Assembly: GCA_029962745.1 (NCBI GenBank)
Contig: CM057154.1
Span: 15,460,723-15,524,722, forward strand
DNA from: Echinometra lucunter
Taxonomy: Eukaryota; Echinodermata; Echinoidea; Camarodonta; Echinometridae
Length of the DNA: 64,000 nucleotides
Direction: 5' to 3'
Below are positions 35,601 to 50,283 of this stretch, one piece after another. Under the pieces are notes generated by a model. The model ran no database searches and had not been told where the DNA came from. It saw nothing but the letters and a program-made list of their open reading frames with translations. The position numbers and the translations under genes were made by a program. Every line of letters starts with the position of its first letter. The first letter of the stretch is position 1.

Positions 35601-35911
35601 CATGCTACATACGCAGATGTAAATGAGCTGCATGTGATTTGTCTGAATCTCCCCAATGTTTTTGTTATTAATAGAATTATTTCTAAAGACTCAACTGTTC
35701 ATCTTTTACGTTACTTCTTTTTTTATTCTAAGACTGATAACAACAAATCGAGACCTTTGAAAGCGACAAATTTTACTGAAAACTTTGACATGCGAAAATT
35801 CTGCATATTCTAGAGGAACTTTTTAATCTCAACTGTTCGTTGCCATTTCATTAAAACACTTCTATTTAAATACATATAACGTGGTAGAAAAAGAGGGTAC
35901 TTTGCCTATTG

Positions 35912-35917
35912 TTTATT
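35912..35917 (-). terminator. Polyadenylation signal of the Rolling stone-like gene
   Basis: AATAAA on the minus strand, about 51 nt past the TAG stop, in a context of TGTAATAAACAA. The spacing is typical of a short 3' UTR. No competing signal lies between it and the stop. Confidence 0.55.
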
Positions 35918-35967
35918 ACACTACATTACTTGAATCATAGCAGCACTGTAAGAATCTCTACAACTGT

Positions 35968-37807
35968 CTACGATGGCAGAGCTTCACTTCTTTGATCTCT
36001 GGCAGCCTTGGTGTTGCAACACCTTCCAGCAAGGAACATCCGCAATCTGAAGAGGCAGTACATGAAACACTGTGCCACAAACATGATTGATACTATGGCC
36101 AGCATGAAGGCACACGTCAAGCCTGGGATATCTTCCCAGTTCAGGACAGGGTAAATGTACCTGTTGCCGTATGGGTCCTCGCCCCCCGCGGCCCAGAAGA
36201 TCAGGGAAAACACAGCGTATGCCAGACCGTAGGTGATTCCGTAAATGATGTGCACTATTCTTATCGGATAAGCCGACACGAATAGGTCAAGGAGGATCAG
36301 GACACTGTTCATACCGTGAACGTTGACGTTAATCCCATCGCCGAGTGGATCACGTGAGCTGTCATCATCGTCGTAATCGTGTAGGACGGACCAGTAGATG
36401 ATAGATACTAACGGAGCAATGGATATATTGATGTTCAACAGGATCCAGGTTACTTTGAAGTACCAGGGATTCGTCGTTGATTCCTGACTGGTTGATCGGG
36501 TACCATTGGGCATGTTGTGGTTGGTGTCTGAAGGATTGGTTTTAGGTGATTCTACAGAAGATGCCTTCTGAATTTCCTCATCTGCAACTATGATAGTTAC
36601 ACAAATGATACGTCTCATGAAAAAATGTAACTCATCAGAAAATTTTCAGCATTGTGTCCGGCAATGAATACATTATCATAAAAGCATATTTCTTCATTTT
36701 ATTTTTATTTTACTTTTTTATTTCTATTATTTATTCAGCATTTACGAGAGAAATATAACAATATAAAAGAACACAAATCATCATGATTTAATCAAATATA
36801 ACTTCGTGCAACGGAAAAAGTGTAATACAATAATGCAACACTTAAAGAATCATCATCAATTTGTAATAAATCCTTTAACTTAAGAATCTTAAAATGATTA
36901 TCACAGTTCTTAGATTTATGGTTCTCTAACTCAACTAACCGAATGAGGGGTTCATGATGCCTTCTTCAACTCGAGCTACATCAGTTGTTGATCTCCTTTT
37001 CTTCTCGCCTCGGCAGAAGAAGAACACTGAGGACAGTGCTGCCACTATTGCATAGACAGCCAGGACGATGAAGGACCAGTTGGTGAGGTAAATAAGGTAC
37101 AAGGCGCCAATGCCCTCTATCTGCCAAGCCGTGTTGATCGTCATCCACACGACAATGTACACCATGAAGAGAATCCGATAAACTTGGTAGGACCATCCCG
37201 GAATAGGCCACTTGAAATAGATAAAGAGAAAACAAGTGGATACTAAAGAATATGGGACTATCATGACTATATACACGTCATTGCTAGGGGCATGAAAGTC
37301 TGGAAAAAAAACATCTCAGCTATTTTTCGCATATTTCGAACAACGCAATTTCGAACAAGAGGGCATTGGAAAGCAATCATTTGATTCTAATTCTGGTAGA
37401 GCTCTACCATGAAATTTCTGCAAACTGACAGCAACCTCACAAATTATTAACCATCGTCATCCAGAGCATAACCTACTCGTTCAAAATAATATAATACAAA
37501 TGCCACCCTTTTCCGTTCTATCTTAATCCTCCCCGTCTTTATCTCTACGTTATTTCCTTCATTTCTCAAAAGCAGAATAATATCTGAGTATATGTACATT
37601 GCATGTTCTTTTTATTGTATTTTGTATTTGGCGATCCCAACACAAGCCACGCTTTTCGGGTGTTCGCCACCTTCTATATTTGTCATATTATTTATTGCTA
37701 TTTTGTATTATGTATCCTGTGTCAGAAGGAAATAATTGTGAATTCAATTCAATTCAATTCAAAATACTTTTTAAAATCAGGTCATCGCTATTTTCATGTT
37801 CCTTAAA

Positions 37808-37838
<31 letters not shown>

Positions 37839-39812
37839 AAACCTATCAGAAACGAATGTCGATTATTTTACACTCTTCACTTTAACCTGCGATTCCGAAC
37901 ATGATTGATTCAAGCACTTCACCATCATGACCATGTTAATGTGAAAATAATACCCGATTTCATTTACCCTTAAAAGGTAAGCATTCCACTTTGAAAACTG
38001 CTGATGACCACCATGCAGTACACGTGGGTCATACTAACCATGCTAATGGAGGATAATAATTTCTTTTTGGGTGTATAAAAAATAGACCATGAAATAGGCC
38101 ATATACTCCTGTATTAGTATAACAATCCAGATACTGCAGCGAACAGACATTAAGCTGCAAGACAAAGCAAGAATAACTTTTCCATTTATTATGAAAAATT
38201 ACAAGTTTATGCAGTTGTTGCTATGGCTACAAAGCAATGATTGCAATGAAGGCACGATTCAGTAGTAATAAATGACCATTAAGTAAACTCATGAAGGGTG
38301 TTTAATTTCTTCTACATTATAAAAACCTTTACACTTCAGCTGTCGTTGGTTCATTATTTTCTGGTGATGAATAATACTGTTCATCAAAATGGTGAGCAAG
38401 AAAAAAATGCTTGTTTGTTACCATGGTAACGGACACTTTGATGACGTGCATTGTTTGATAGGGGTTCTGTGAAAAGCATGGGCTAGAAAAGAGCACGCCT
38501 CATCACACAATTAAGCTTTGATTGCACTGTCATTCATTTTCGAATAATGTCCAAACCTGAGTATGATAATTTGTGTATTACCTAATAAGGAAGAGAGAAA
38601 GATAGAGACAGAGAGAGAAAGAGAGAAAGAGACAGAGGGAGAGAGAGAAAAAAAAGAGAAAGAGAGAGAGAGGGAGAGAGAGGAATAGGAGAATTAGGTT
38701 GGCCAGTGGTTTCACATGAATGGTAAAGAACATATGCTTCTTTGATAACTGCTTGGTTAGTCTGTTCCTATTTCAACCTAGCTATTCAACAAAAACAGCA
38801 AGGAAGAAAAACAAAAATAACCCCTAATGCAACCATTTCTTCCTTTCGAATATCATGTAAGACCAAATCTGTGAAGTCTAAAATAAAAAACAAATCAGTC
38901 CTTTCCTATTTTGAGACATCATTATAGAGGGAAAAACGTTACACTTTTAAAAAATCTGTCACAACTACATTTCACTATAAACATAAGTTTTCTTTTTTCA
39001 TGTCAGTAGACGCAGAGTAGTCTTATCTATCAAGTGCCACTAACAAAACAAATTTTCTTTCACGCTCGGGCGGGCACTGACTGTTTTTTGTTTCTGAGTG
39101 TGAAAATCGAAATGCGCCAAATTCAGTGAAGAGGAAATAATAAAACAGTAGTCTGAATATGTACTCGCATTCAAACAAATTGCTCTATTGCATTATGTTA
39201 TGAAATTCTGTGTGAATTTTCTATCACAATTTTTATGATTTGATAACTTTATGGGTGAGGAATAATAATGTGTAATTACTTCAAGATCTTTCAAGCATAT
39301 TATTCACAATTCACAGACACATCATATCCACATGTCAGTTATTCAGTCAAGAAGATGTACCAAATTAATACATCTTCAGATTCTTCAATCAATCAATAAA
39401 AAATCCATCTATTAATCAATCAATCAGTCAACAATCAACCCATTCATACATCAACCGACATATTAGTCAGTCAAGCAATCAATCATTCAATCAATACACC
39501 AGGCAGTCATTCAACCATTCAGCCATTCAGTCAATCAATCAAACAGTCAATCAATATTAATCAGTTAATGGGAAATCAATAAATCACTTCTTCAAACCAT
39601 CGATCAGTCAATCAACCAGTGAGGCAGTTGGGCAACTCTGCGGCAAAGAGAATGAGCTCTAAAAATATTGGGTAAACATGCGCCATGACGGTAATTATGT
39701 GTCCAACCAACTTTGTGCATTTCTTTGGCATTTTTTAAAACCCAATTTGATGGAAATTTTGCCCATTCTAAAGTAATTGCTTATTTTTACCCTAACAGGA
39801 CAATATTTATTT

Positions 39813-39852
<40 letters not shown>

Positions 39853-41622
39853 TCATTTATTTATTCATTCTCCACACATGGGCTGGATCACCCTCTGCAG
39901 AGGCTGTTCTTCTGAAGGGTCCAGAAAGGTGTTCAAGATAAATGGAATGGGCTAGCATTATTACTTTAATAACAAAAACATGAAAAACGACCTTTCCGAT
40001 TTTTGTTCCTATCGACCCCTGTGTTCATATCCATTTTACGGTGCTAAATTAGGGGGACTTCGTATTGTTTAAGTCTGAAAAATGTTAAGAATGCCCGACG
40101 ACGTTATAACAGCGGACTCTTAAGTGCTTTACTTTTGCAAGATATGAAATAACAACTTTCACTCCCGCATCTCCTTCGTTACCGCAAGGGCAGGTCATTT
40201 GGAATATGCCCTTTTAAACTTTTAGCCTGTACAAATTTTAAATTTGAAGTGTTTCACGTTTAATAATAATAATATTCCGTTCTTGTAAAGCGCATATCAT
40301 GTTATTATCTAACGTCTCTATGCGCTTCCAAAGGACTTTGGGTATTATTATTTATCGCATGCCAAGACACTCATTTGGTTCATGAAAGAGCATGCAGGCA
40401 ATCACGAGGTGGCGGCTACCTTATTCGGGTAGCCGTCACCTCGTACTTCGCCAAGATTGTGTTTTTGCAAATTTCAAATCTTCGATTATTTCATCCGACA
40501 TTTTTTTTTTTAGTTTCAAACTTATAGTTTGAAACTCCAAAGCTTCTATAAGGATAAAAAACGTCGTAAGCCCGTGAATCTGGCGAGTGATCCAGTAGAT
40601 GCTGCAGTGACAAAATGACAGGGTTTTATCTGTTTATGTCGTCAAAGAAACAGGGTTATGATCATGGTTGCCAAAGGGTTGCAGGTTAGAATTATGGTTT
40701 TGTTTGAAAGGGTTTTATTCCCTTTTTTTCAATTTGGAAGGGTTAAACTTTTCATTGTGAAAAAAAACCGTATTCTAATATACGACATGTACGAGGTATA
40801 ATTTCTTAGTCATTCCTAAAATGATTTTATTTGTCAATTATTTTCAACATAAAGTAATAATCTCAACACTGTGCAACTTGCGAAATACTCAATCCAATAC
40901 AGTCATGTGAAGCATCTGCATGTCAATGCACAGCATTCATTGTTTAAATGCATAGCACAGGGACAGTCCTGTTTACAAATTTCATGAATTTACTGAACAA
41001 AACTGTGTATCAAAAAATCAAAAGCTGGTCTGATGTTTGCCAGACATGGCAACAACTAAATTATGCAAAATCAATTCCATGTATTGAGGTGGCATTTATG
41101 AGAACAAATTTAACGATCTTAAACTAGGAGTTCTGGAGAGAAGCATGCCTACATTGAAATTCATTAATTTTACATTATCACCGAACATGCTCTCTGGATT
41201 TCATTCCTCGTTACTACGCGCCAACGCAAAATGAGAATAACCAAGAATAAAAAAGCATATATTCTTTCAGTCCTAATATGTATATGATTTCTTCTTTATG
41301 TTGAAAGCAAAATGCTTACTACATTTGAAAAAATGTGCATATATTTCTCACTTGGCCAGTCTTCATGAATAATGACCGCGTTATGCATATTTATCATGTT
41401 TATGCATGGCTACTACCCTACTACTGTATTTTGTAGATAAGAGATTATTTGCCTTCATCTGCATTTGCTTCCGTGAAGTCAGTCTATCACCCTTTACAAG
41501 ATGCCTAAATTTATTTAAAAACCTACCTGTGATCTTGCAAAGTCATGTGGCTTCTTCCAATTCAGCCCAAAGTCTTCCTTTTTAACACATATACACCGAC
41601 AACACGATCTTTGTTGAGACAT
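35968..41622 (-). CDS. Rolling stone-like multipass membrane protein, three exons, 326 aa
   Basis: Exon 1 (41622-41527) encodes a cysteine-rich start, MSQQRSCCRCICVKK, then PHDFARSQ. Exon 2 (37210-36940) begins TGG after a pyrimidine-rich tract ending TTTCAAG and gives WPIPGWSYQVYRILFMVY and IYLTNWSFIVLAVYAIV. Exon 3 (36581-35968) starts with an acidic/polar linker (EEIQKASSVESPK), followed by NPWYFKVTWILLNINISIAP, FVSAYPIRIVHIIYG and WEDIPGLTCAFMLAI. The SQW-P-P..YRxxF opening, the YLTNW motif and six or seven membrane helices fit the Rolling stone family (Drosophila rost, linked to myoblast fusion). The substrate or partner is unknown. The polar linker between helices is long. An AATAAA lies 51 nt after the stop. 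The 4.3 kb intron 1 contains only repeats. Confidence 0.85.
37585..37765 (+). mobile_element. LINE 3' end with AATTC tail
   Basis: TATTGTATTTTGTATTTGGC, GTGTTCGCCACC and a final AATTCAATTCAATTC run. Similar in layout to the other GAATT-tailed remnants. In intron 1 of the Rolling stone-like gene. Confidence 0.45.
38585..38685. repeat. GA-rich low-complexity tract
   Basis: GAGAGAAAGAGA-type purine tract in intron 1 of the Rolling stone-like gene. A pure AG run also lies at 37809-37839. Confidence 0.8.
39385..39860. repeat. TCAA-type degenerate array and TTTA microsatellite
   Basis: 39385-39630 is a degenerate AATCAATCAGTC array. 39808-39860 is TTTA repeated about twelve times. Both are in the 4.3 kb Rolling stone-like intron. 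Confidence 0.8.
40262..40365 (-). mobile_element. SINE/LINE tail fragment
   Basis: AATAATAATATTCCGTTCTT, GTAAAGCGCATATCATG and CTATGCGCTTCCAAAGGACT match the tail of the SINE at 14297-14592. Only the 3' part is present. Confidence 0.5.
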
Positions 41623-42476
41623 TTTCGTAAAAGAAACTTAACTGAGCAGAGATTGTGCTTTCGTCATTCTTCTTCACTCGTGAGAACTGCTGTGCGAAGT
41701 AGGAAATGCACTTGAAATGTTATTAAGTACACATGTTAGCATAGGCGTGTCTTGTGTGTCAAGTACGAACTGTTTACCCACAATCACTGGTTTTAAAAGA
41801 AGTAGAAATGAAATAAGTATCCTGTAAAATTTGAAATAGAAAGCATGTTGTGTAACATTATTATTCCGAACGTACCGATTGTTTTTTTTTCTTCAGTATT
41901 CTAGCATTTTCGTCGCTATAGGATAATAATAGGGCAGTTTCCTTGGTAAAGGGTATTCCTTTGGTCATATTTTAAAGCAAGCTTCAGGAATTCCATTAAA
42001 TAATGAACTTTAGACCGTTTTAAAGGAACATTTGCGAAACTCAGTTCCTTCTGTATACAGTGGAATATGTTTAAACATGGCGTGAAAACCCTTCGCTTTA
42101 CACTTATCTAGATTTCCATTTGCATTTCAGTAATAAAACGCCCACATTCCTCATGACAGAATTGTATTTGTTTAGTCTCAATCAGAACAATGGGGAGGAC
42201 ATTAAGAATTTCCAGATTTATACATACTAAGCTACACAGATGAGCCTGGGACTAATATTGCGCGGTCATGGACAGAGAACGTGTCTTTAACACCATCGGA
42301 ACCGCATCGTTAATCTCTGTACATAAATTGAAAAGTTAAACAAGGCCTACATACTCCATAGCTCCACTTGCAGTTGGGTCTAAAAGCTGGTCCTGTTCAG
42401 TTGAAGCTTCATGAAAGGACATTCAAGTTAAGAAACAAGTAGTGTTCTCTATTAGTCGGCCGCTCAATTTTGGACA

Positions 42477-45071
42477 ATGCATATTCTGTTCAATATCGTT
42501 ACTGCCATCCTTGGGTGTCTGGCGCACTTTCATGTAAGCGCTCAGGTTCCTATTCCGGAGAGTCCTCCTGGATTCGTCTACAAGCCAACATCTCCCGATG
42601 TCCCCATCGTCCTAGAAGCCTGGGTCGACCTGGTGTGCTCGGATGCCAAAAAGAGCTGGCTGACATACCAGGAGGTGGCCGACCATTATGGGACCGATAC
42701 AGTGAGGTTCTCAGCTCTCATGTTCCCTCTTCCCTATGATCGGGCTGCCATGATGGCCTCACAAGTAAGTCTAGAAATTTAGTCTACGTGATTTTTATAT
42801 AGTTTCAACATAGGTACGACAGTGAGTACACCACACATGAAGTTTTATGTTCATGTAGGCCTATTGATTGATTATAATTCGGATAGTCAAATACAAGTTT
42901 TATCATAATTTTACCACTTTCCAAATGTATCCCTGTTATCATGGTTATGTGCCGCAATGTCTTCCTTTATTATTAATTTTTCCTCACTTTTTCAACTACG
43001 ATGTTTGTGATGTTTATATGTATTCTGATTATATTGGTTCAGTAAGCACATCTCAATGTTCGGTAATTTCGCATTTTCATGAGTGTTATCTTTCATTTCT
43101 ACCCAATAGTCTATGATACTATTGTACAATTACGTTGGCCATGTATGTATTTCTGTGTTCTAAAATTAACTATGTATGAGTTTCAATTCAGCTTTAGCTG
43201 CGATGATTTTTATTTTGAATAAACCATTATAATTTAAAAAGGTTGCTTGAAAGTGGAATATAAATTTTCAAGTTCAAGTGCAAATTTTAAGTGCAAGTTC
43301 AAGTACAGCGCGTCCCCCCCAAAAATGTCCCTCTGATTGAGCGCTAAATTAATTCTAAAATATAATCATGATAATATTTGTCCCAATTTGATCTTCATAT
43401 CTTGAAAGCCCATTTAATCCTGTAACTTATGAGAAAATTTAATCGGTCTCGCATCATTGGTTTTGAACAGAGAGTCTGTTATGTAAAAGCAGTGCATTTC
43501 AGCCCATTCCAAGTTTGCAGTGCTACAATTCTGCACTGTCTTTATGTTTTCAATCAGCGGTAGTGCTTTTGCCTTCTCTGCTCCCTTTTATTTTAAAGTT
43601 TTGTTTAACAAAGAACATTCTTGTAGATGTAAAGTATGAGCAAATGCACAGCCTCCTTGTATGCCACTCAGCATGCATTTCAAAGGTACCAAACTCTTGA
43701 TACTTCAGGTAGTTCCTCTTCAGAGGCGTCGATTCCGGGGGGGGGGGCAGTTGCCCCCCCCCCCCCCAAGAAAATTTCGGGGGGGCAAAGATATCATTTT
43801 GCCCCCCCAATAATTTCCCAACAAAAAAAAAAAAGAAAAAAGGAAAAAGAAAAAGAAAGAGAAAAGAAAGGAAAAGGAAGAAAGGAAGGGAAATGAAAGC
43901 GTAAAACAAGAAAAAAGAAAGAAAATGGGAAACTGGGAAGCGCTCGCTCGCTTCGGTCGCTCGCATTTAAGTATCTTAACCAATGCCGATGATAATTACT
44001 ATTCTTATGAAAGGAAATCGGTTTGCATCTTGTGTTTCTATCTAATGTTATACTATTCTTCTACTCACTGAAGGTACTATAACCAAACAAGATATCACTC
44101 CTAGAAATCGAGCGGCCAGTTGACCTAAAAATAAATAAACTTTCAGGAGACAACGGCCTGGATAAAAAGAAAAAAAAAACGCAAAACAAAAACATATTTT
44201 TCGTTAACTCGCTCGCTACTCTCGCTGGTAAAAGCTAGATACAAGATGATTTCGGGCAGCAAGTAGCTTATTATAGCAGCGAGATTCCAAAATATCATTA
44301 TATTTGGGCAGCAAGGTTGTTGACAAAGATTTAGGGACGAATCCATATAATTTTGTTGGGATCGGTCGTTGACTTTGCTCGCTATGGTAGAAACAGAATG
44401 GATTCGGCTTGCAAGCAAGGTAGCTACAACAGTGTCATATTCGGCACACAGGTGATCGGATGTATTATTTAGATATCATACAGGCATGAGAGGTTTATAG
44501 TGTATTCTGATGATAATGATGATAATAATATTCCGTTCTTGTATAGCGCATATCACATTTTTATCACATTATTATGATGACGAAATAACACTTCTATCAT
44601 ATGGAAAAGGGTATATTTTTCCTCGCTCGCTGCGCTCGCTCGTTTCATATTAATGGTTTTGAAAAGCAAACGAATTCGGTGAGATGAGATCGAATAGATA
44701 ATGTAGATGTTTCATTGGCTTACAGCGTAATTTGCCGAAGGGTTTACTACATCTACCATGAAAAACAGTGTGTGCTTCCTCGCTCGCTTCGCTCGCTCGT
44801 AATATTAAAACACAGAGTGGTTGGGGGGGGGGGGGGGGCAGCAACAATGGACCAACGATGTGACAAAGCAGAGTTCATATTTGGCAGCGAGGTAACCATA
44901 TACATATATATTAGGTATCATTTATGCCTATATGATAACTAAACCCTTCTCTCATAACAAGAAATTGGTTATTTTTTTTTTAATTGAAAAAAAAAAAGCA
45001 GGATGGTTCACATAGCAAATTGCCTAATATCCCCAATTTGAAAATGCTTCACGTTGATATAGGCCTATATT

Positions 45072-45134
<63 letters not shown>

Positions 45135-45147
45135 ATGTATATATGTG

Positions 45148-45186
<39 letters not shown>

Positions 45187-47616
45187 AAATAGTAGCCGTG
45201 GGTTCATCTCCGCTTGGCCGACCATTATGGGACCGATACAGTGAGGTTCTCAGCTCTCATGTTCCCTCTTCCCTATGATCGGGCTGCCATGATGGCCTCA
45301 CAAGTAAGTCTAGAAATTTAGTCTACGTGATTTTTATATAGTTTCAACATAGGTACGACAGTGAGTACACCACACATGAAGTTTTATGTTCATGTAGGCC
45401 TATTGATTGATTATAATTCGGATAGTCAAATACAAGTTTTATCATAATTTTACCACTTTCCAAATGTATCCCTGTTATCATGGTTATGTGCCGCAATGTC
45501 TTTCTTTATTATTAATTTTTCCTCACTTTTTCAACTACGATGTTTGTGATGTTTATATGTATTCTGATTATATTGGTTCAGTAAGCACATCTCAATGTTC
45601 GGTAATTTCGCATTTTCATGAGTGTTATCTTTCATTTCTACCCAATAGTCTATGATACTATTGTACAATTACGTTGGCCATGTATGTATTTCTGTGTTCT
45701 AAAATTAACTATGTATGAGTTTCAATTCAGCTTTAGCTGCGATGATTTTTATTTTGAATAAACCATTATAATTTAAAAAGGTTGCTTGAAAGTGGAATAT
45801 AAATTTTCAAGTTCAAGTGCAAATTTTAAGTGCAAGTTCAAGTACAGCGCGTCCCCCCCAAAATGTCCCTCTGATTGAGCGCTAAATTAATTCTAAAATA
45901 TAATCATGATAATATTTGTCCCAATTTGATCTTCATATCTTGAAAGCCCATTTAATCCTGTAACTTATGAGAAAATTTAATCGGTCTCGCATCATTGGTT
46001 TTGAACAGAGAGTCTGTTATGTAAAAGCAGTGCATTTCAGCCCATTCCAAGTTTGCAGTGCTACAATTCTGCACTGTCTTTATGTTTTCAATCAGCGGTA
46101 GTGCTTTTGCCTTCTCTGCTCCCTTTTATTTTAAAGTTTTGTTTAACAAAGAACATTCTTGTAGATGTAAAGTATGAGCAAATGCACAGCCTCCTTGTAT
46201 GCCACTCAGCATGCATTTCAAAGGTACCAAACTCTTGATACTTCAGGTAGTTCCTCTTCAGAGGCGTCGATTCCGGGGGGGGGGGGCAGTTGCCCCCCCC
46301 CCCAAGAAAATTTCGGGGGGGCAAAGATATCATTTTGCCCCCCCAATAATTTCCCAACAAAAAAAAAAAGAAAAAAGGAAAAAGAAAAAGAAAGAGAAAA
46401 GAAAGGAAAAGGAAGAAAGGAAGGGAAATGAAAGCGTAAAACAAGAAAAAAGAAAGAAAATGGGAAACTGGGAAGCGCTCGCTCGCTTCGGTCGCTCGCA
46501 TTTAAGTATCTTAACCAATGCCGATGATAATTACTATTCTTATGAAAGGAAATCGGTTTGCATCTTGTGTTTCTATCTAATGTTATACTATTCTTCTACT
46601 CACTGAAGGTACTATAACCAAACAAGATATCACTCCTAGAAATCGAGCGGCCAGTTGACCTAAAAATAAATAAACTTTCAGGAGACAACGGCCTGGATAA
46701 AAAGAAAAAAAAAACGCAAAACAAAAACATATTTTTCGTTAACTCGCTCGCTACTCTCGCTGGTAAAAGCTAGATACAAGATGATTTCGGGCAGCAAGTA
46801 GCTTATTATAGCAGCGAGATTCCAAAATATCATTATATTTGGGCAGCAAGGTTGTTGACAAAGATTTAGGGACGAATCCATATAATTTTGTTGGGATCGG
46901 TCGTTGACTTTGCTCGCTATGGTAGAAACAGAATGGATTCGGCTTGCAAGCAAGGTAGCTACAACAGTGTCATATTCGGCACACAGGTGATCGGATGTAT
47001 TATTTAGATATCATACAGGCATGAGAGGTTTATAGTGTATTCTGATGATAATGATGATAATAATATTCCGTTCTTGTATAGCGCATATCACATTTTTATC
47101 ACATTATTATGATGACGAAATAACACTTCTATCATATGGAAAAGGGTATATTTTTCCTCGCTCGCTGCGCTCGCTCGTTTCATATTAATGGTTTTGAAAA
47201 GCAAACGAATTCGGTGAGATGAGATCGAATAGATAATGTAGATGTTTCATTGGCTTACAGCGTAATTTGCCGAAGGGTTTACTACATCTACCATGAAAAA
47301 CAGTGTGTGCTTCCTCGCTCGCTTCGCTCGCTCGTAATATTAAAACACAGAGTGGTTGGGGGGGGGGGGGGGGGGGGGGGGGCAGCAACAATGGACCAAC
47401 GATGTGACAAAGCAGAGTTCATATTTGGCAGCGAGGGTAACCATATACATATATATTAGGTATCATTTATGCCTATATGATAACTAAACCCTTCTCTCAT
47501 AACAAGAAATTGGTTATTTTTTTTTTAATTGAAAAAAAAAAAGCAGGATGGTTCACATAGCAAATTGCCTAATATCCCCAATTTGAAAATGCTTCACGTT
47601 GATATAGGCCTATATT

Positions 47617-47669
<53 letters not shown>

Positions 47670-47682
47670 ATGTATATATGTG

Positions 47683-47723
<41 letters not shown>

Positions 47724-50170
47724 AAATAGTAGCCGTGGGTTCATCTCCGCTTGGCCGACCATTATGGGACCGATACAGTGAGGTTCTCAGCTCTCATGTT
47801 CCCTCTTCCCTATGATCGGGCTGCCATGATGGCCTCACAAGTAAGTCTAGAAATTTAGTCTACGTGATTTTTATATAGTTTCAACATAGGTACGACAGTG
47901 AGTACACCACACATGAAGTTTTATGTTCATGTAGGCCTATTGATTGATTATAATTCGGATAGTCAAATACAAGTTTTATCATAATTTTACCACTTTCCAA
48001 ATGTATCCCTGTTATCATGGTTATGTGCCGCAATGTCTTCCTTTATTATTAATTTTTCCTCACTTTTTCAACTACGATGTTTGTGATGTTTATATGTATT
48101 CTGATTATATTGGTTCAGTAAGCACATCTCAATGTTCGGTAATTTCGCATTTTCATGAGTGTTATCTTTCATTTCTACCCAATAGTCTATGATACTATTG
48201 TACAATTACGTTGGCCATGTATGTATTTCTGTGTTCTAAAATTAACTATGTATGAGTTTCAATTCAGCTTTAGCTGCGATGATTTTTATTTTGAATAAAC
48301 CATTATAATTTAAAAAGGTTGCTTGAAAGTGGAATATAAATTTTCAAGTTCAAGTGCAAATTTTAAGTGCAAGTTCAAGTACAGCGCGTCCCCCCAAAAA
48401 TGTCCCTCTGATTGAGCGCTAAATTAATTCTAAAATATAATCATGATAATATTTGTCCCAATTTGATCTTCATATCTTGAAAGCCCATTTAATCCTGTAA
48501 CTTATGAGAAAATTTAATCGGTCTCGCATCATTGGTTTTGAACAGAGAGTCTGTTATGTAAAAGCAGTGCATTTCAGCCCATTCCAAGTTTGCAGTGCTA
48601 CAATTCTGCACTGTCTTTATGTTTTCAATCAGCGGTAGTGCTTTTGCCTTCTCTGCTCCCTTTTATTTTAAAGTTTTGTTTAACAAAGAACATTCTTGTA
48701 GATGTAAAGTATGAGCAAATGCACAGCCTCCTTGTATGCCACTCAGCATGCATTTCAAAGGTACCAAACTCTTGATACTTCAGGTAGTTCCTCTTCAGAG
48801 GCGTCGATTCCGGTGGGGGGGGGGGGGGGGGGGGCAGGGGGGGGGGCAGTTGCCCCCCCCAAAGAAAATTTCGGGGGGGGGGGCAAAGATATCATTTTGC
48901 CCCCCCAATAATTTCCCAACAAAAAAAAAAAGAAAAAGGAAAAGAAAAAGAAAGAGAAAAGAAAGGAAAGGAAAGGAAGAAAGGAAGGGAAATGAAAGCG
49001 TAAAACAAGAAAAAAGAAAGAAAATGGGAAACTGGGAAGCGCTCGCTCGCTTCGGTCGCTCGCATTTAAGTATCTTAACCATTGCCGATGATAATTACTA
49101 TTCTTATGAAAGGAAATCGGTTTGCATCTTGTGTTTCTATCTAATGTTATACTATTCTTCTACTCACTGAAGGTACTATAACCAAACAAGATATCACTCC
49201 TAGAAATGGAGCGGCCAGTTGACCTAAAAATAAATAAACTTTCAGGAGACAACGGCCTGGATAAAAAGAAAAAAAAAACGCAAAACAAAAACATATTTTT
49301 CGTTAACTCGCTCGCTACTCTCGCTGGTAAAAGCTAGATACAAGATGATTTCGGGCAGCAAGTAGCTTATTATAGCAGCGAGATTCCAAAATATCATTAT
49401 ATTTGGGCAGCAAGGTTGTTGACAAAGATTTAGGGACGAATCCATATAATTTTGTTGGGATCGGTCGTTGACTTTGCTCGCTATGGTAGAAACAGAATGG
49501 ATTCGGCTTGCAAGCAAGGTAGCTACAACAGTGTCATATTCGGCACACAGGTGATCGGATGTATTATTTAGATATCATACAGGCATGAGAGGTTTATAGT
49601 GTATTCTGATGATAATGATGATAATAATATTCCGTTCTTGTATAGCGCATATCACATTTTTATCACATTATTATGATGACGAAATAACACTTCTATCATA
49701 TGGAAAAGGGTATATTTTTCCTCGCTCGCTGCGCTCGCTCGTTTCATATTAATGGTTTTGAAAAGCAAACGAATTCGGTGAGATGAGATCGAATAGATAA
49801 TGTAGATGTTTCATTGGCTTACAGCGTAATTTGCCGAAGGGTTTACTACATCTACCATGAAAAACAGTGTGTGCTTCCTCGCTCGCTTCGCTCGCTCGTA
49901 ATATTAAAACACAGAGTGGTTGGGGGGGGGGGGGGGGCAGCAACAATGGACCAACGATGTGACAAAGCAGAGTTCATATTTGGCAGCGAGGTAACCATAT
50001 ACATATATATTAGGTATCATTTATGCCTATATGATAACTAAACCCTTCTCTCATAACAAGAAATTGGTTATTTTTTTTTTAATTGAAAAAAAAAAAGCAG
50101 GATGGTTCACATAGCAAATTGCCTAATATCCCCAATTTGAAAATGCTTCACGTTGATATAGGCCTATATT

Positions 50171-50229
<59 letters not shown>

Positions 50230-50242
50230 ATGTATATATGTG

Positions 50243-50283
<41 letters not shown>

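Noticed and set aside
37211..37276. N-terminal extension of Rolling stone-like exon 2 (MIVPYSLVSTCFLF)
   Set aside because: The phase does not match exon 1, and an acceptor TTTCAAG directly before TGG restores the family motif SQW-P.
43550..43966. Minus-strand ORFs repeated in each 2.54 kb unit, rich in Phe and Leu
   Set aside because: They translate the purine-rich tract and G/C runs of the hAT-like element; repeated only because the unit is repeated.
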